DNA of 64,000 bases from Gracilaria domingensis (GCA_022539475.1 VCMS01000016.1:124001-188000); one strand, 5' to 3'. Counted from the first letter of the stretch, positions 1-10,322 are shown. Translations and numbers: made by a program. Notes: generated by a model from the sequence alone, not told the origin.

Positions 1-409
1 TTTTGTTTAAACCATCATGACCTACTTTGTCCAAGAACCATTTTATGTACGGGCCCGGTAAACCATTGAGAGCGTTGAAGCAGAGACAAGTATCTTCCAC
101 CAACTGCGCAGAAGTCAAGTCTCGCGTATCTGTTAGCATCGACGTCCGCTGTACCACAGCGTGGATACGGAAGGGTCAAGATTGTTGCACACGTACCGTA
201 GGACCGCCGACTTCCTTCACAGCAAGCGCACATTTCTGTCTAGCAATATCCTCGACTTCACCCTGCAGTTCCGGTAGGTCAATTTTCTTTGCGACAATTG
301 AGAGTGCGGACTTTGCATCTGGGTCTGAGGCCAGGATTTGAGACACCTCCTTGAGTTTGTTCTGATTGCCAGTGACGAAGGTGATTGTCGACAATTTCAT
401 GCTGGGCAT
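1..409 (-). CDS. ITPA: Inosine triphosphate pyrophosphatase (ITPase/Ham1), partial, two exons
   Basis: House-cleaning nucleotidase that hydrolyses ITP, dITP and XTP to the monophosphates, normally cytosolic. Reading leftwards, exon 1 (409-197) opens with [15 protein letters not shown], carries the family N-terminal motif [10 protein letters not shown] and continues to [16 protein letters not shown] 93-nt intron (196-104, GTACGT...GCGCAG) is followed by exon 2 (103 to window edge) encoding [18 protein letters not shown] and IKWFLDKVG, the substrate-binding core. The open frame extends upstream to 577, but the family starts only a few residues before the beta strand, so I start at 409 (400 is also possible). 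The C-terminal half lies beyond base 1. Divergent from the SMARCC gene. The intron contains TGCTAAC as a likely branch site. Identification is firm. Confidence 0.9.
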
Positions 410-1366
410 TAATCTCGAACGGATGTTTTCCAATTGATACTTGTTCGTTTGAACGCGGGCACTGCAATGTTTGAACGCAATCTGGCGGCGCAGAGTGACG
501 CAGGGCTCAAGGAACGGGGAGCAGAAGCCAGCGAGTGAGTGCGCGGCGCTCGGCGACAGTCTCATGAAACTGAGCAAACTCTACTCAGCTTCGCTCAACG
601 CCAATGGCTCAGCGCCTCAAGACGATTCGAATCGCAGCAGAGCCGCACGCTTGAACGCAAGTTACGAAGCGAAGATGACTTCGGCGGAACGCAGACTACG
701 CTTTCTCTAGGTTACCGCCGGTTCCCTATGTAGAACGACAACGATAAATGTGTACCGATAGTGAACGGGGATTGGCCACCGCGACCGATCAAATGGCTCG
801 GTTGCCGCTGTGCTCCCGTCCCATCCACTTTTTGAGGCCGGCACGTACACAATGTGTACTACACATCGCCGGAGGCGTCCGTTGGATTACGCAGTCGCAT
901 CACGGAACTTTGGAGGACAACAGGGTGGCAGCCGACTGCCGCTTGCACTATGGGTAGCCAATGCAGAATGTTGGTTGGATTTTGCGGTGATCCGCGGGCG
1001 AAACATACCCCAGTCACCTGTGCCACGTGGATCTCCAATAGTAGCCGCGTGTCCAGCTTCTACCGCGCGCGCTGCAAAAGCGCGCGTCTTCGAGAGGCAC
1101 AAAGTCGTACCGAGCCACACTGCACGCTGCACGCGGTGCAAACCAACGCGCAGCTGCTCGTCGTTCAAAGTCTCTCTGCAGCTTCTGTGTCACTGTTGTC
1201 ACAGCCAGTAGAGCCGCCTCCCGAAGTGCTCAGCAAACCAGGGCGCGCACAGATCCACTTGCGTCGCGCCGCCATTCTTGTGTGCTGCAACTGCTGCCTT
1301 TTTGCACTGCCGCTTCGCGTACGCGTCGAACGTCGCACTTGTTTGCATGATTTCATCTGCATAAGC
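410..1366. other. Divergent intergenic region between ITPase and SMARCC
   Basis: The open frame that runs into SMARCC stays open from 854, but its translation here is Arg/Cys/Ala-rich and unlike any SMARCC N terminus, so I treat it as 5' leader. No TATA box stands out. A GC hairpin lies near 1065-1085 (GCGCGC arms). Confidence 0.5.
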
Positions 1367-4300
1367 ATGTCTTCTGCCAATTCAAAGTCGGGAACTCACA
1401 CCGCGCGCATCAAGTCGAGCTACCTTAACGTCAAAGAGTATGACGAGCCGCACATGCACAAAAGGTTTCAACCTATCTGCGACAATATGCACAGCCGTTC
1501 CGAACAGGAGTTAGGCTTTGAGCCCTCGGACATCACAGCCCGGTCCTTGAGTCTTCTGACCGGCCCGCTTCGCCTCTTCATCGAATCGTCGCTGGGCAGA
1601 GACTCGGACCCATCTATACGCACCATGACCAAGTTTCCACACAAGTTCTTTGTCGACTATCGTCCGGACGGCGCCTTGTATGTGATCCTCAAAGCGTGTC
1701 TCAACTTCAAGTATTTGCATGGTCTGCGTCGCTTTGAGTTTTCAAATCCGGACAAGAAGACCTCAAATTTTGACCTCTTGATGCGAATTGAGAAAAGCCT
1801 CAAGGAAGCTCGAATGCTCCCTTTGGTCAAAGTGTTTTTCGTCCGTGCGATTCCCTCCAGCTCTCAGCCGGAATTGCGCGCCATCGTTCAGAAGCGAGGT
1901 ACGGTCGTGTCAACTGCATCTGCCGCGACACATATTGTCTACCCGGATCCTCCGGGAACGACGGTTGCAGAAACAGAGGGCACGGATTACTGCCGCCCAT
2001 TAGAGCTCAAAGGGGATGTGGCTCTTGTTCATTGGTGGTATCATCCAGATTCGTATGATTCATGGATTCCACGTGGCGATGTTGACGGTGACCCCGAGCA
2101 AGCCGAAGATCACTCCGGCCCGTGGCACGTACAGCGAAGATGGCTTGAGGATACCGATTTATTCAACGAATGGATGAACGAAGCAGACTACGAGATACCG
2201 CACGAAAATAGAATCGAAGTTATTCCCGCTCCTAAGGGAGAGAACGTTTCAGTTTCACATGCGACACCGCCGAAGAGAAATGATGACGAGCCGAACGTTG
2301 ACAAGTCTGAAAAGGTATCCAAGAAACGAAAGAGGGTAACATCCACACTGACTTCCAAAGCGGAGAAAGATTCCGTATCTGAGCAGGGGTATCGGTCTGG
2401 TAAGTCAGAAGATTTGGACCCCGATTTCTCTTCTGACGAATCTGCTGTTATTGGCACCCCCAAGCGGACCAAGAAGGGGAGCGATGCCAGGGAGCGGAAA
2501 GGAAGGCACGGGCACTCTAGGCGACCCAGCGATGGATCCGCTGCACATCAAAGGAAAAAGGCAAGAGTATCTGATGAAGGACGAAGAGCAAACGCAAAGG
2601 ATAATACGAAGAGTGTGAAACTGCGCCTTACGCTTAAAGCACCAGTCGAGCGCTCAAGAACTCAACCAAAGGAAGGCAGAAGTCGCAGTTTTTCAAAGGG
2701 AGAGAAGAGAGAGGCCAGTGCTGACTCGAGGGGTGGTGCGCTGAAGGTGCGAATCAAGACATCCGGAAGAGGCGCAGCGGCGAAAGCGGCTCGGAAAGTT
2801 CAAGATCGAGATGAAGATGATGCGATGAGTACGTCTTCTAAAGATGAAATGCCTATCGCAGCGAGAAGAAGGGCTGAGAGGAAAGAAAAGCTGGAGCGAA
2901 AAGTGGAAGCAGACAAAGCGGATGGCGTTCCTGATTCAAAAACAGATGCTGCTCGTGACGATGAAGCGGTTGAACAAAGAAGACCATTCAGTAGAAAGAG
3001 GAAAAGAAAGGAGCGCACCCAACAGCTGCGAATGGCCGGGGTGACCGCCGTAGAAGACGCAATTCCGATTCCAGAGGGTGATTTACCTCGCATTCGAAAT
3101 ATATCCAACGAAGGTGCGGGTGCGGATACTCTCGAGGGCACGAAGGCAGGTCCGCAAACAAGCGGTAGTATTTCGGATTCAGGAGTGGCAGAGGGTAATG
3201 ATAACAAGAAAGAAGTTGAGGGTGAGGGTGAACAGAAGGACGAAGGAACAACTGCGGAAAAAGATGAGAATCGGATGGACGTTGATGAAAAGGCTGCGAA
3301 TGGACGCGCCATGGCCATATCTGAAAAGATGCTTACCGAAGAAGCAAACCTACCTCCTTCTGGTGCAGATCTTATTGAATCGCTGACGAATGTGACTATT
3401 CGTATGCCAGCGCACTCTCGATGGTTTCGGACAGACGCAATCCATGATATTGAAAAGCGCAACTTGCCGGAGTTTTTCAACAACCGCACAGAGTCCAAGA
3501 CACCTCTGGTGTACAAGAAATACCGAGACTTCATGATTGATGTGTGGCGACAGAGCCCAGAGAAGTATCTTACTGCTACAGCCGTGCGTCGGCATCTCGC
3601 TGGAGATGTGTGTGCCATATTGCGTGTGCATGCGTTCCTGGAGCATTGGGGCCTAATTAACTACGGCACAGAACCTGAAAGCAAGCCTCACCTTCATTCG
3701 TCCATGCGTTCTAGGTATTCGCGTCCGAAGCCAATCTTTCTGGATGGACATGTGAAGGAGCAGGTGAATGGGGTGCCACGTTTGCTGTTCTTTGATGAAC
3801 CGCGCTTTCCCAAACGCGAAAATGCGCCTGTGAGCGTGCAGAAGGCAGTGAAAATGGCGAAAGAGAAGAGGGCGAGGGAACAAGGCGGGTCTTCTATTTT
3901 ATCTCGGCGCGAATTGTATGCGACGGCGGCCGCGACCAAGTACGAATGTGATATGTGCGATGCGGATTGCTCGAAGATGCGATACCACTGCGTGGCAGGC
4001 GCTGAAATGGAGCTATGTCCAAACTGCTTTGCAAATGGGATGTACCCCGAAACTCTGACCGCACGTGATTTTGAGCAATTGACAACTGTGTTGGGTTCTG
4101 AGGCACATGATGGAAGCGTGTGGAGTGAGGCTGAGGTATTGCTGCTGTTGGAAGGTTTGGAAAAGTACGGGGACGACTGGAATCAAGTTGCTGATCACGT
4201 AGGCACCAAGTCCAATGAGCAATGCGTTCTACAATTTCTGCGTATGCCTATCGAAGACTCGTTTCTGGGAGATCAATTGGGAAAATGGGATATGAAAGTA

Positions 4301-5296
4301 AGCGACGACGAAGAGCAGGTGGATGTGATACAGGAAGGGGATTTTGATGGTAAGCACAAGTTTGCTGGACCTATGCTGCCATTTGCCGACAGCGCGAATC
4401 CAATTTTGGCACAGGTGGCGTTCTTAGCGGCGTCTGTATCACCAGAGGTGGCTGCGGCAGCGGCGCAGGCAGCGTTACAAAAGATTATGACTGAATGCGG
4501 TGGTCAAGCGGGCGGCAACAAAGAGGATCGATCGGCACAGGCCAGCGCGCTGATGCAGGGGGGAGAAGGGAAGGAAGAAGATGTGTTACAGAACGGGTTG
4601 GGAAGCAAAGAAAGGGTGAATGGGGCGGAAACGAATCTGGCAAATCTACCTAAGACAAAATTGGACGCAGTTGCTGTAGAGGCAGCGGCGGCTGTAGGGC
4701 TGGGGGCGGCAGCGGCCAAGGCGAAGAAGCTTGCGGACGCGGAAATGCGGGAGATGGAGAGGGAGTTTGCAGTGGTGATCGAGACAAAGATGCGAGCGGT
4801 GGAACTGAAGCTGCGCGAGTTTGACAAACTGCAGGATCACGTGCGGAGGGAACGGGAACGGCTGGAGAAACAGCGACAGAGCGCGTTTGCAGAGCGTGTG
4901 GAGGTTGCGATCATGCGGGCAAATAGCTTGAACGAGCACAAGGCGCGCATCTCAACGGCGCACGAAATGGCGGCCAATGCGGCGGCGGCGGGGGCGATGG
5001 GGCACATGTACGCGGTTGGGGCGATGGGGGGCGTGGCGCCGGTAGGGGCGATGGGGGGCGTGGCTCCGGTAGGGACAATGGGAGGCGTGGCTCCTGTGAG
5101 GACAATGGGGGTAGGGCGCATGGGCGCAGTGGGGGCGATGGGAGCGAACGTGGGGCTGACCACAGTGGGCGGAATGGGGCGGATAGGAGGGGTTGGGGGG
5201 GTTGAGGCGGGCGGCGGGGCGGCGGCGGCGATGGTGGGTGGGGGCCTGATGGCGGTGGCGCACCCGGGGGGGGCGGCAGCAGCGGCGGGGCTGTGA
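1367..5296 (+). CDS. SWI3: SWI/SNF chromatin-remodelling core subunit, SMARCC/SWI3 type
   Basis: Core scaffold subunit of SWI/SNF (BAF/RSC-like) remodellers in the nucleus, about 1309 residues in one exon. Residues roughly 85-285 match the animal SMARCC N-terminal module (KFFVDYRPDGALYVIL, HIVYPDPPG, HWWYHPDSYDSWIP, FNEWMNEADYEI). A long charged, disordered stretch follows (about 290-660). SWIRM is at about 667-764 (SRWFRTDAIHDIEKR...FLEHWGLINY). A ZZ-type zinc finger is at about 858-905 (YECDMCDADCSKMRYHC), SANT at about 917-965 (VWSEAEVLLLLEGLEKYG), and a coiled coil at about 1104-1198 (EREFAVVIETKMRAVELKL). The tail is Gly/Met-rich repeats. ATG 1367 is chosen because recognisable sequence starts there; the frame is open from 854. 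GC content climbs sharply towards the 3' end. Downstream gene is convergent. Confidence 0.93.
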   Translation: MSSANSKSGTHTARIKSSYLNVKEYDEPHMHKRFQPICDNMHSRSEQELGFEPSDITARSLSLLTGPLRLFIESSLGRDSDPSIRTMTKFPHKFFVDYRPDGALYVILKACLNFKYLHGLRRFEFSNPDKKTSNFDLLMRIEKSLKEARMLPLVKVFFVRAIPSSSQPELRAIVQKRGTVVSTASAATHIVYPDPPGTTVAETEGTDYCRPLELKGDVALVHWWYHPDSYDSWIPRGDVDGDPEQAEDHSGPWHVQRRWLEDTDLFNEWMNEADYEIPHENRIEVIPAPKGENVSVSHATPPKRNDDEPNVDKSEKVSKKRKRVTSTLTSKAEKDSVSEQGYRSGKSEDLDPDFSSDESAVIGTPKRTKKGSDARERKGRHGHSRRPSDGSAAHQRKKARVSDEGRRANAKDNTKSVKLRLTLKAPVERSRTQPKEGRSRSFSKGEKREASADSRGGALKVRIKTSGRGAAAKAARKVQDRDEDDAMSTSSKDEMPIAARRRAERKEKLERKVEADKADGVPDSKTDAARDDEAVEQRRPFSRKRKRKERTQQLRMAGVTAVEDAIPIPEGDLPRIRNISNEGAGADTLEGTKAGPQTSGSISDSGVAEGNDNKKEVEGEGEQKDEGTTAEKDENRMDVDEKAANGRAMAISEKMLTEEANLPPSGADLIESLTNVTIRMPAHSRWFRTDAIHDIEKRNLPEFFNNRTESKTPLVYKKYRDFMIDVWRQSPEKYLTATAVRRHLAGDVCAILRVHAFLEHWGLINYGTEPESKPHLHSSMRSRYSRPKPIFLDGHVKEQVNGVPRLLFFDEPRFPKRENAPVSVQKAVKMAKEKRAREQGGSSILSRRELYATAAATKYECDMCDADCSKMRYHCVAGAEMELCPNCFANGMYPETLTARDFEQLTTVLGSEAHDGSVWSEAEVLLLLEGLEKYGDDWNQVADHVGTKSNEQCVLQFLRMPIEDSFLGDQLGKWDMKVSDDEEQVDVIQEGDFDGKHKFAGPMLPFADSANPILAQVAFLAASVSPEVAAAAAQAALQKIMTECGGQAGGNKEDRSAQASALMQGGEGKEEDVLQNGLGSKERVNGAETNLANLPKTKLDAVAVEAAAAVGLGAAAAKAKKLADAEMREMEREFAVVIETKMRAVELKLREFDKLQDHVRRERERLEKQRQSAFAERVEVAIMRANSLNEHKARISTAHEMAANAAAAGAMGHMYAVGAMGGVAPVGAMGGVAPVGTMGGVAPVRTMGVGRMGAVGAMGANVGLTTVGGMGRIGGVGGVEAGGGAAAAMVGGGLMAVAHPGGAAAAAGL
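5015..5110 (+). repeat. 27-bp coding minisatellite in the SMARCC tail
   Basis: About 3.5 tandem copies of a 27-bp unit starting at 5015, 5042, 5069 and 5096, encoding VGAMGGVAP-like nonapeptides. The units differ by a few transitions, so the array is not brand new. Further GMG/VGG-like degenerate units run on to the stop codon. Confidence 0.8.
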
Positions 5297-5476
5297 TGGG
5301 GGGGATGGGCGGCGGCGGCGAGCAACGAGGGTGACAAGAGGGCACGCCGTGGGGAGGTGTGCTGTTTTACTGCGCTGAGAGACGACAATGGCGCTGGTGA
5401 GGAGTGGTAAAAGACTGTTCGACGCGCGTGTGGCGTGTGCGCGTGGCGGGGGGGGGGGGGCTGGGGGTGTGTGGCG

Positions 5477-5862
5477 TCACGGGGGGTGGCGGTGTTGCGG
5501 CGGCGGATGCGACGTGTGTGGGGGGTGTGGGGGGGAGGGGGGAGGCGGCGAGCGCGGGAGGGGGGAGGAGGCGGCGGTTTGGGGGGAGGACGGGCGCGAG
5601 CGCGGCTGGGCGGCTGCGTGCAGCGGGCGCAGCGGCGAGCTGGGCAGCCACACGATGCGGCGCGGCGGCAGCTTTGGCGGCGGGCGCGGCGGCTGCGAGC
5701 CGTCGGGGGGGAGCGGCAGCAGCGGCGTGCGCGGCGCCGCCTGCGCGCGCGGCGGCGCGCCGTTGAGCGTGGCGCAGACGGGGCACAGCACCGCGTCGAA
5801 CTCGCCGCTGAAGCGCAGCAGCAGCGCGCAGCGCGCGCACAGCAGCGCGCGCTGCGCGCCGC

Positions 5863-5902
<40 letters not shown>

Positions 5903-6016
5903 GTCGCGCGCGCGCAGCAGCGCGCCGCACGCCGGGCACAGCTGCAGCGCCGCGCGCGCGTGCAGCAGCAGCAGCCGCGCGCACGCCGGGCAGTTGCTGA
6001 GCCGCCAGCGCGTCAT
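5477..6016 (-). CDS. LSD1/LOL-type zinc-finger protein
   Basis: Small (179 aa) protein with two zinc fingers of the zf-LSD1 kind known from plant LSD1/LOL cell-death regulators. Finger 1, about residues 9-31, has CPAC, LLLL and CPAC. Finger 2, about residues 56-80, reads LLCARCALLLRFSG then AVLCPVCATLN, matching the family pattern of two CxxC knuckles separated by LL and G/V positions. A poly-Ala run (GCC repeat) separates the fingers; the C-terminal half is Pro/Ser/Arg-rich and probably disordered. The start MTRWRLSNCP at 6016 puts the first finger at the N terminus; the frame is open further upstream with Arg/Ala-only sequence. Third codon positions are almost all G or C. The ordered Cys pairs favour a real gene over GC-driven open frame. 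Convergent with SMARCC. Confidence 0.6.
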
Positions 6017-6307
6017 GGCCGCGGCGCGGCCGCGCGCCGCGCCGCCGATGCGCCGCGCGCCGCCGCCGCCTCTTCTGCGGCTGCGCCCGCCGCGCCGGCG
6101 GCGCCCGCCGATGCGCGCGATGCGCGCGCGCCGCGGCGCCCGAGCTCCGCGCGCGAGATATTTTGGCCAACAGCCACGCGTCGAGCGCGCGCCGCGCGCG
6201 CCCCAGGGTTCGCGCCCGCGCTGCTGCGCGCGCCTGCCATTCATCTCCGCGCCGCCGCAGATCTTCTGATGCTAGATACTGTAGCCCTACTTGACCGCTG
6301 CCCGCTG

Positions 6308-6380
6308 CCCCCCCCCCCGCCACGCGCCTTGTCCTCCTGCTTCCTGCTTCCCCGTTCCCCTCCACCCCCCCCCCCCCCCC
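6308..6380 (+). promoter_or_regulatory. Poly-C tracts upstream of psaO
   Basis: A C11 run (6308-6318) and a C16 run (6365-6380). The second ends only six bases before the psaO ATG in the context GTCGCCATGG. Similar runs precede SBPase, the sigma factor and the 45469 gene, so this looks like a shared leader or promoter element rather than chance. Confidence 0.5.
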
Positions 6381-6386
6381 GTCGCC

Positions 6387-6836
6387 ATGGCCTTCATCTC
6401 AGCCGCTCCGCTCGCCGCCGCCCGCCCGTCGCCCGCCGCCGCGCGCTGCGCGCTCGCGCGCTCCGCCTTCGCGCCGCGCCCCGTGCGCGCCGCCGTCGCG
6501 CCGCGTGCCGTGCCGCCGCGCCGCGCCGCCTCGCCGCGCATGGAGTTTGAGATCTCCGAGGGCGTCGAGTTCGAGCTCAACCCCATCGTGTTCGCACTCG
6601 CCTTCTTCGGCTGGGTCATTCCGTCCTCCATCCCCGCGGGAATCCCGCTCACCAACGGCACGGGCCTCACGCAGGCCTTCTTCGCCTCCATTCAGGAGAA
6701 CCTCGCGCACTGGCCCAAGGGCCCTGCGGGCGATGACCCGTTCTGGCTCTTGTTTGTCTTGTGGCACATTGGCATGTTTGCCTGCCTCATTTTTGGAACC
6801 ATCGGGTACAACACTCGCACCAAGGGCTCTGCGTAG
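6387..6836 (+). CDS. psaO: Photosystem I subunit O (PsaO), plastid precursor
   Basis: Nuclear-encoded thylakoid membrane subunit of photosystem I that in the green and red lineages sits near PsaL/PsaK and helps dock antenna. The 149-aa precursor has an Ala/Arg/Pro transit peptide of about 51 residues, then the mature start MEFEISEGVEFELNP. Two membrane segments are visible: IVFALAFFGWVIPSSIPAGI and FWLLFVLWHIGMFACLIF, ending IGYNTRTKGSA. Start ATG 6387 has a GCCATGG context directly after a C16 run. Codons are almost entirely G/C-ending. Stop lies only 77 bp from the stop of the convergent ABCG gene. Confidence 0.92.
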   Translation: MAFISAAPLAAARPSPAAARCALARSAFAPRPVRAAVAPRAVPPRRAASPRMEFEISEGVEFELNPIVFALAFFGWVIPSSIPAGIPLTNGTGLTQAFFASIQENLAHWPKGPAGDDPFWLLFVLWHIGMFACLIFGTIGYNTRTKGSA

Positions 6837-6913
6837 CCCGCGCCCGCTGCCCGCGTTTATAGTTCGTTCCTTGTAAAACCTCCCCTTGTCATTTTGTTAT
6901 TTTCGTTGTGTTT

Positions 6914-9057
6914 CTACAAAGTGCGATCGAATCGCGGCTTGTTTGCGCGCAGCGCAAGGAAGTACAGCAGCTTGAACCCGACGCCAAACCCAAACAGTAC
7001 CCCAATCGCCTCCCACTTGCTCAAGTTGAAGCCCTGCGCACTGCCCTCCGGGTTGTCTCCAAACTCGTTCAGCACCGCCGCATTGAACGCATAGTACATG
7101 AAAGTGGCCCACCTCAACCACGCAATGTACCCAGGAAGCGCGTTTGGCTGGATAAAGAACCCTCCAAACAGCAACTGGAAGATCACCGCCACCGGCACGA
7201 TTGCCGCAGCCGTCTGTTCGTCTCCGCCAAACACGCTCAGCGCCTGAGCCATTCCTTCTCCGGATACGGACACTACCACCGTGATCAGCAGAAGCGTGAA
7301 GAACGCCCCGGCGCTGGAGTTCAGCCCCACCATAAAGTACAAAATCACAAGCAAAAGCAAGTTGAAGAATATTGCTCTGGGCAGTTCGCACAGCTGCTTT
7401 CCGACAAAATACGACACATCTCGATAGAAACCGCTGGCTCTTTCGCGATTCACGATTGCCCTTTCTGTGGGATACGCAAACACCACCCCAAACGCCGAAT
7501 CAAAGCACCTGTTCAAATGCACAAGCCGTTAGTAGTTAGTACGAGAGAAACTCTACCACAAACCGATCGTGACGCTTTGTGGTGCAAAACGTACTGATTC
7601 ACCACCACGAAGAAAAGCACACCTTCTACGGCTGCCCGTTCGGCATCGCGTCCGGAATTCAACCAAATAAGCCCGAGCAAGATGGCAAAGAACAAAGTCT
7701 GTCCAAGTCGCGTAAAGTTAATTTGGCGCTCGCGACGCATAAGTTTGCTCGTGCGTTGAACCAGAATGGTGAACTCCTTGAACACGCCATTTCCAAACTT
7801 GGCCATGCTTGCAGTCGGCTGCATCGAATGTGCCGATTGGTAAGCATCCGCGTTGGACAAGAAATCAGGCTCCACGTTTTGTCTGTAGTGATCCGATACA
7901 TATTCGATGCGTGACACCGTTTTCACCTCGCGTTCTTCTGTGCGGTGGTCCACCGACAGTACATCTATAACGTAATCTGCAACGTTGAAATGCGGAGGAC
8001 ATTGGAAGCCGAGGCCATCAAAGTACTCACACACACTTGCAGCAGGGCCAAAGTACACTGTACGTCCCTCGGCAATGAGACAGAGCATATCGAACAAGTG
8101 GAATATACTTGACCTAGGTTGATGGATGGTAGTGACGATCGTTCTGCCGTTCTTAGCAAGATGACGAAGAGATGACATCACATTGAGCGCATTAAAACTG
8201 TCCAGGCCTGTAGTGGGCTCATCCAAAAAGATAAGTGACGGATCAGTTACGAGCTCGACACCGATGGCCACTCGTCTTCTCTCGCCGCCGCTCACGCCAC
8301 GCGTGAGTTCATTTCCAATGAAGGTGTCCCTACACTTGGAAAGGCCAAGTTCCTGGATAATTTTCTCCACCCGCGCCTGCTTGCGCTGTTCTGGCACATC
8401 GCTGGAAAGAGCCAGTCGAGCAGCAAACAGGATTTGCTCGTGCACGGTGAGCTCAGCAAACATGGTGGTATCATCCTGCTCGACGAATTTGGCAATGTGA
8501 GGGAAGGTAGTAAAGTTGCGAGATTGCCCGTTCACGTAGACGTGACCGCCCGTGGTGCACTTACTACTGGACTTGAGTCGGCCAGAAAGCATATTGAGCA
8601 TGGTGGTTTTCCCGCTTCCCGACGCTCCCTGCCGCCAAAACGCAAATCACAGAAGGAACAGGGCAAATAAATGTAAGCAACAGAAGAAACGAAGAACAAT
8701 GACTGGTGTACAAATGGAATACTAATGACGCACCATGATGGCAAGCACCTGTCCAGAGCGAACCTGGCCGCTCACGGCGTGCAAAATGCGGCGCATATTG
8801 GGCTTGAGCGGTGCGACACCAGGCGGCAGCTCTCCATCCGACGAGGCAGGTTCAATGACAGGTTTCTGTCCCTTCTTCTGCTTGGGCGCCGGGACGTCAA
8901 ACGTAAGATTTCGCCATACGAGGTCTACCGGTATGGCATTCTCACGCGACGTGACGCTCTCCGTGATCTGCCTAAACTCTCGGTTGGCCTCCAACGCATC
9001 AAATTCGATGTTTCTGCCGAGGTGGTGCATGACGACCGGCTCGTCGCTGACGCTCAT
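6914..9057 (-). CDS. ABCG-family half-transporter, three exons
   Basis: ATP-driven membrane exporter of the ABCG (white/WBC) subfamily, nucleotide-binding domain first and then a six-helix membrane domain; works as a dimer. Exons on the minus strand are 9057-8734, 8628-7595 and 7508-6914 (1953 nt, 650 aa). Intron 1 (8733-8629, 105 nt) falls just before Walker A GASGSGKTT; intron 2 (7594-7509, 86 nt) joins VVVNQ to CFDSAFGVV. Visible motifs: signature VSGGERRRVAIGVEL, Walker B SLIFLDEPTTGLDS, and the ABCG membrane motif FAYPTERAIVNRERASGFY. Both introns start GTRCGT; intron 2 has tandem TACTAAC branch sites. Length is normal for an ABCG half-transporter. Substrate cannot be told from sequence. 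Confidence 0.9.
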
Positions 9058-10004
9058 GGTGGGCCAGACTAAAGCGGCACGACTCGGAGAAAACTGAACG
9101 GAAAGGGCGACAAGTGCGGCTGGGCGGCGGTGGGGTCAAGCTGGCAACAATCTGCGCTACCGTCGGGGTGGATGGGCTTTTATGCGGCGTTTGGAGGGAT
9201 GTGCTCAAACGGGGGTAAGATGGCGTATGAAGCAACAATAATTGGCGCGAGCAAATGAGGATTGCGCGTGGCGCTGCCAGGGTGGCGGTTGTGGATGCAT
9301 GGCATGTCTCGTGGCGGCGACGGAAACCGAACTCAAACGGCGCGTTGCGTTGTTCGCTGCCGCCAATGGACGCGTAGCGCATGGAGCTGCAGCCATTTGC
9401 GCCTTTGCTTTGTGCCATTTACAGCGCTGCGCGCAATGTCGTCTACGCTGTAATGAGACGGTTAAACGTTGTGCAACCTTGAATGGCAACATTGGTGACC
9501 TTCGATATGTTCCAACGCTGTCCCGCCTCGGGACGGACAGAACAACTGCTCGCGTGCAGCGTCGCCGCCATAGCATAGTCCTTCTGACGGTGAATGCTCG
9601 CCGCGGGACGGGGGCGCTCTTGAGCGAAGTCTGAGGCTGCCCGGCGAATCGCGCTGATTTACGGGCTGTCATGTCATTGGTATCCAGCTTGGATGCAAAA
9701 TGCAGCGCTCTCAAGTCATGGATACGCCCTTCCCCTGCCCGGCAAGGCTGTAGTGCTCACTGAGCACTGCTCAGCATTGTTTCCAAAGCCGTATTTATCA
9801 GTGCGCACTCAGCTGGGTCAAGACTCAACCCGTCGTTGAAGAGTTAAAAGTCCATTACGGCTCCATCGCAACTAATCGACAAGCTGGTCATCTTCTCACC
9901 GAGGCACCGCTTGCTTCTACGCCTCGTGTCACGTGATCATAATATGTTTGTACCTTCTGCGTGCCAAACTTCGATGCATGATTACTGCCTTCACCAGCAT
10001 ATTC

Positions 10005-10080
10005 ACTCTTTCTCTCTCTCTGTTTATGGGTGTAATAGTCTAATTCCGGCATACTACAGAGCGTTTCTGTTGAAAGAAAC
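10005..10080 (-). repeat. Short dispersed repeat with GA-rich tail, copy A
   Basis: On the minus strand: ACAGAAACG, TCTGTAG, GCCGGAATTAG, TTACACCCATAAA, then an AG-dinucleotide run. The same order with few changes recurs at 23525-23590 on the plus strand. Confidence 0.6.
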
Positions 10081-10221
10081 GTTCTCTCACCAGGAAGGCC
10101 AAAACATGAAAAGTTCCGGCCTCCGTTGGAGACCCGACCGCAGATCCGTTTTGCTTCCCGAAGGAAGACAGGCTCACCAACGTGAAGGCGGATCGCATGA
10201 GCCCATTCACTCTTTGACTCG

Positions 10222-10322
10222 CGGCGGCTGTTACTCTATCAAGCTCCTGGAAGTACGATCCTACTGAGCATCTGACTAGATGCGGTTGTTACTTTATCAC
10301 GCTCCTTGAAGTACATTCCTAT
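10222..10322. repeat. Degenerate tandem duplication, about 59-bp unit
   Basis: Two copies beginning GCGGCTGTTACTCTATCA and GCGGTTGTTACTTTATCA and ending GAAGTACGATCCTA and GAAGTACATTCCTA. Differences are mostly C/T changes. Non-coding. Confidence 0.6.

Noticed and set aside
854-1366. Upstream extension of the SMARCC frame
   Set aside because: Family-like sequence begins after ATG 1367; upstream residues look untranslated.
5367-6365. Long open frames on both strands (332, 293 and 371 codons) over the 5.4-6.5 kb GC-rich stretch
   Set aside because: Arg/Ala/Gly filler caused by lack of AT-rich stop codons. Only the zinc-finger frame shows ordered conserved residues.
9205-9714. 169-codon leftward frame upstream of ABCG
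   Set aside because: Arg-rich, overlaps an equally long opposite frame, no domain.
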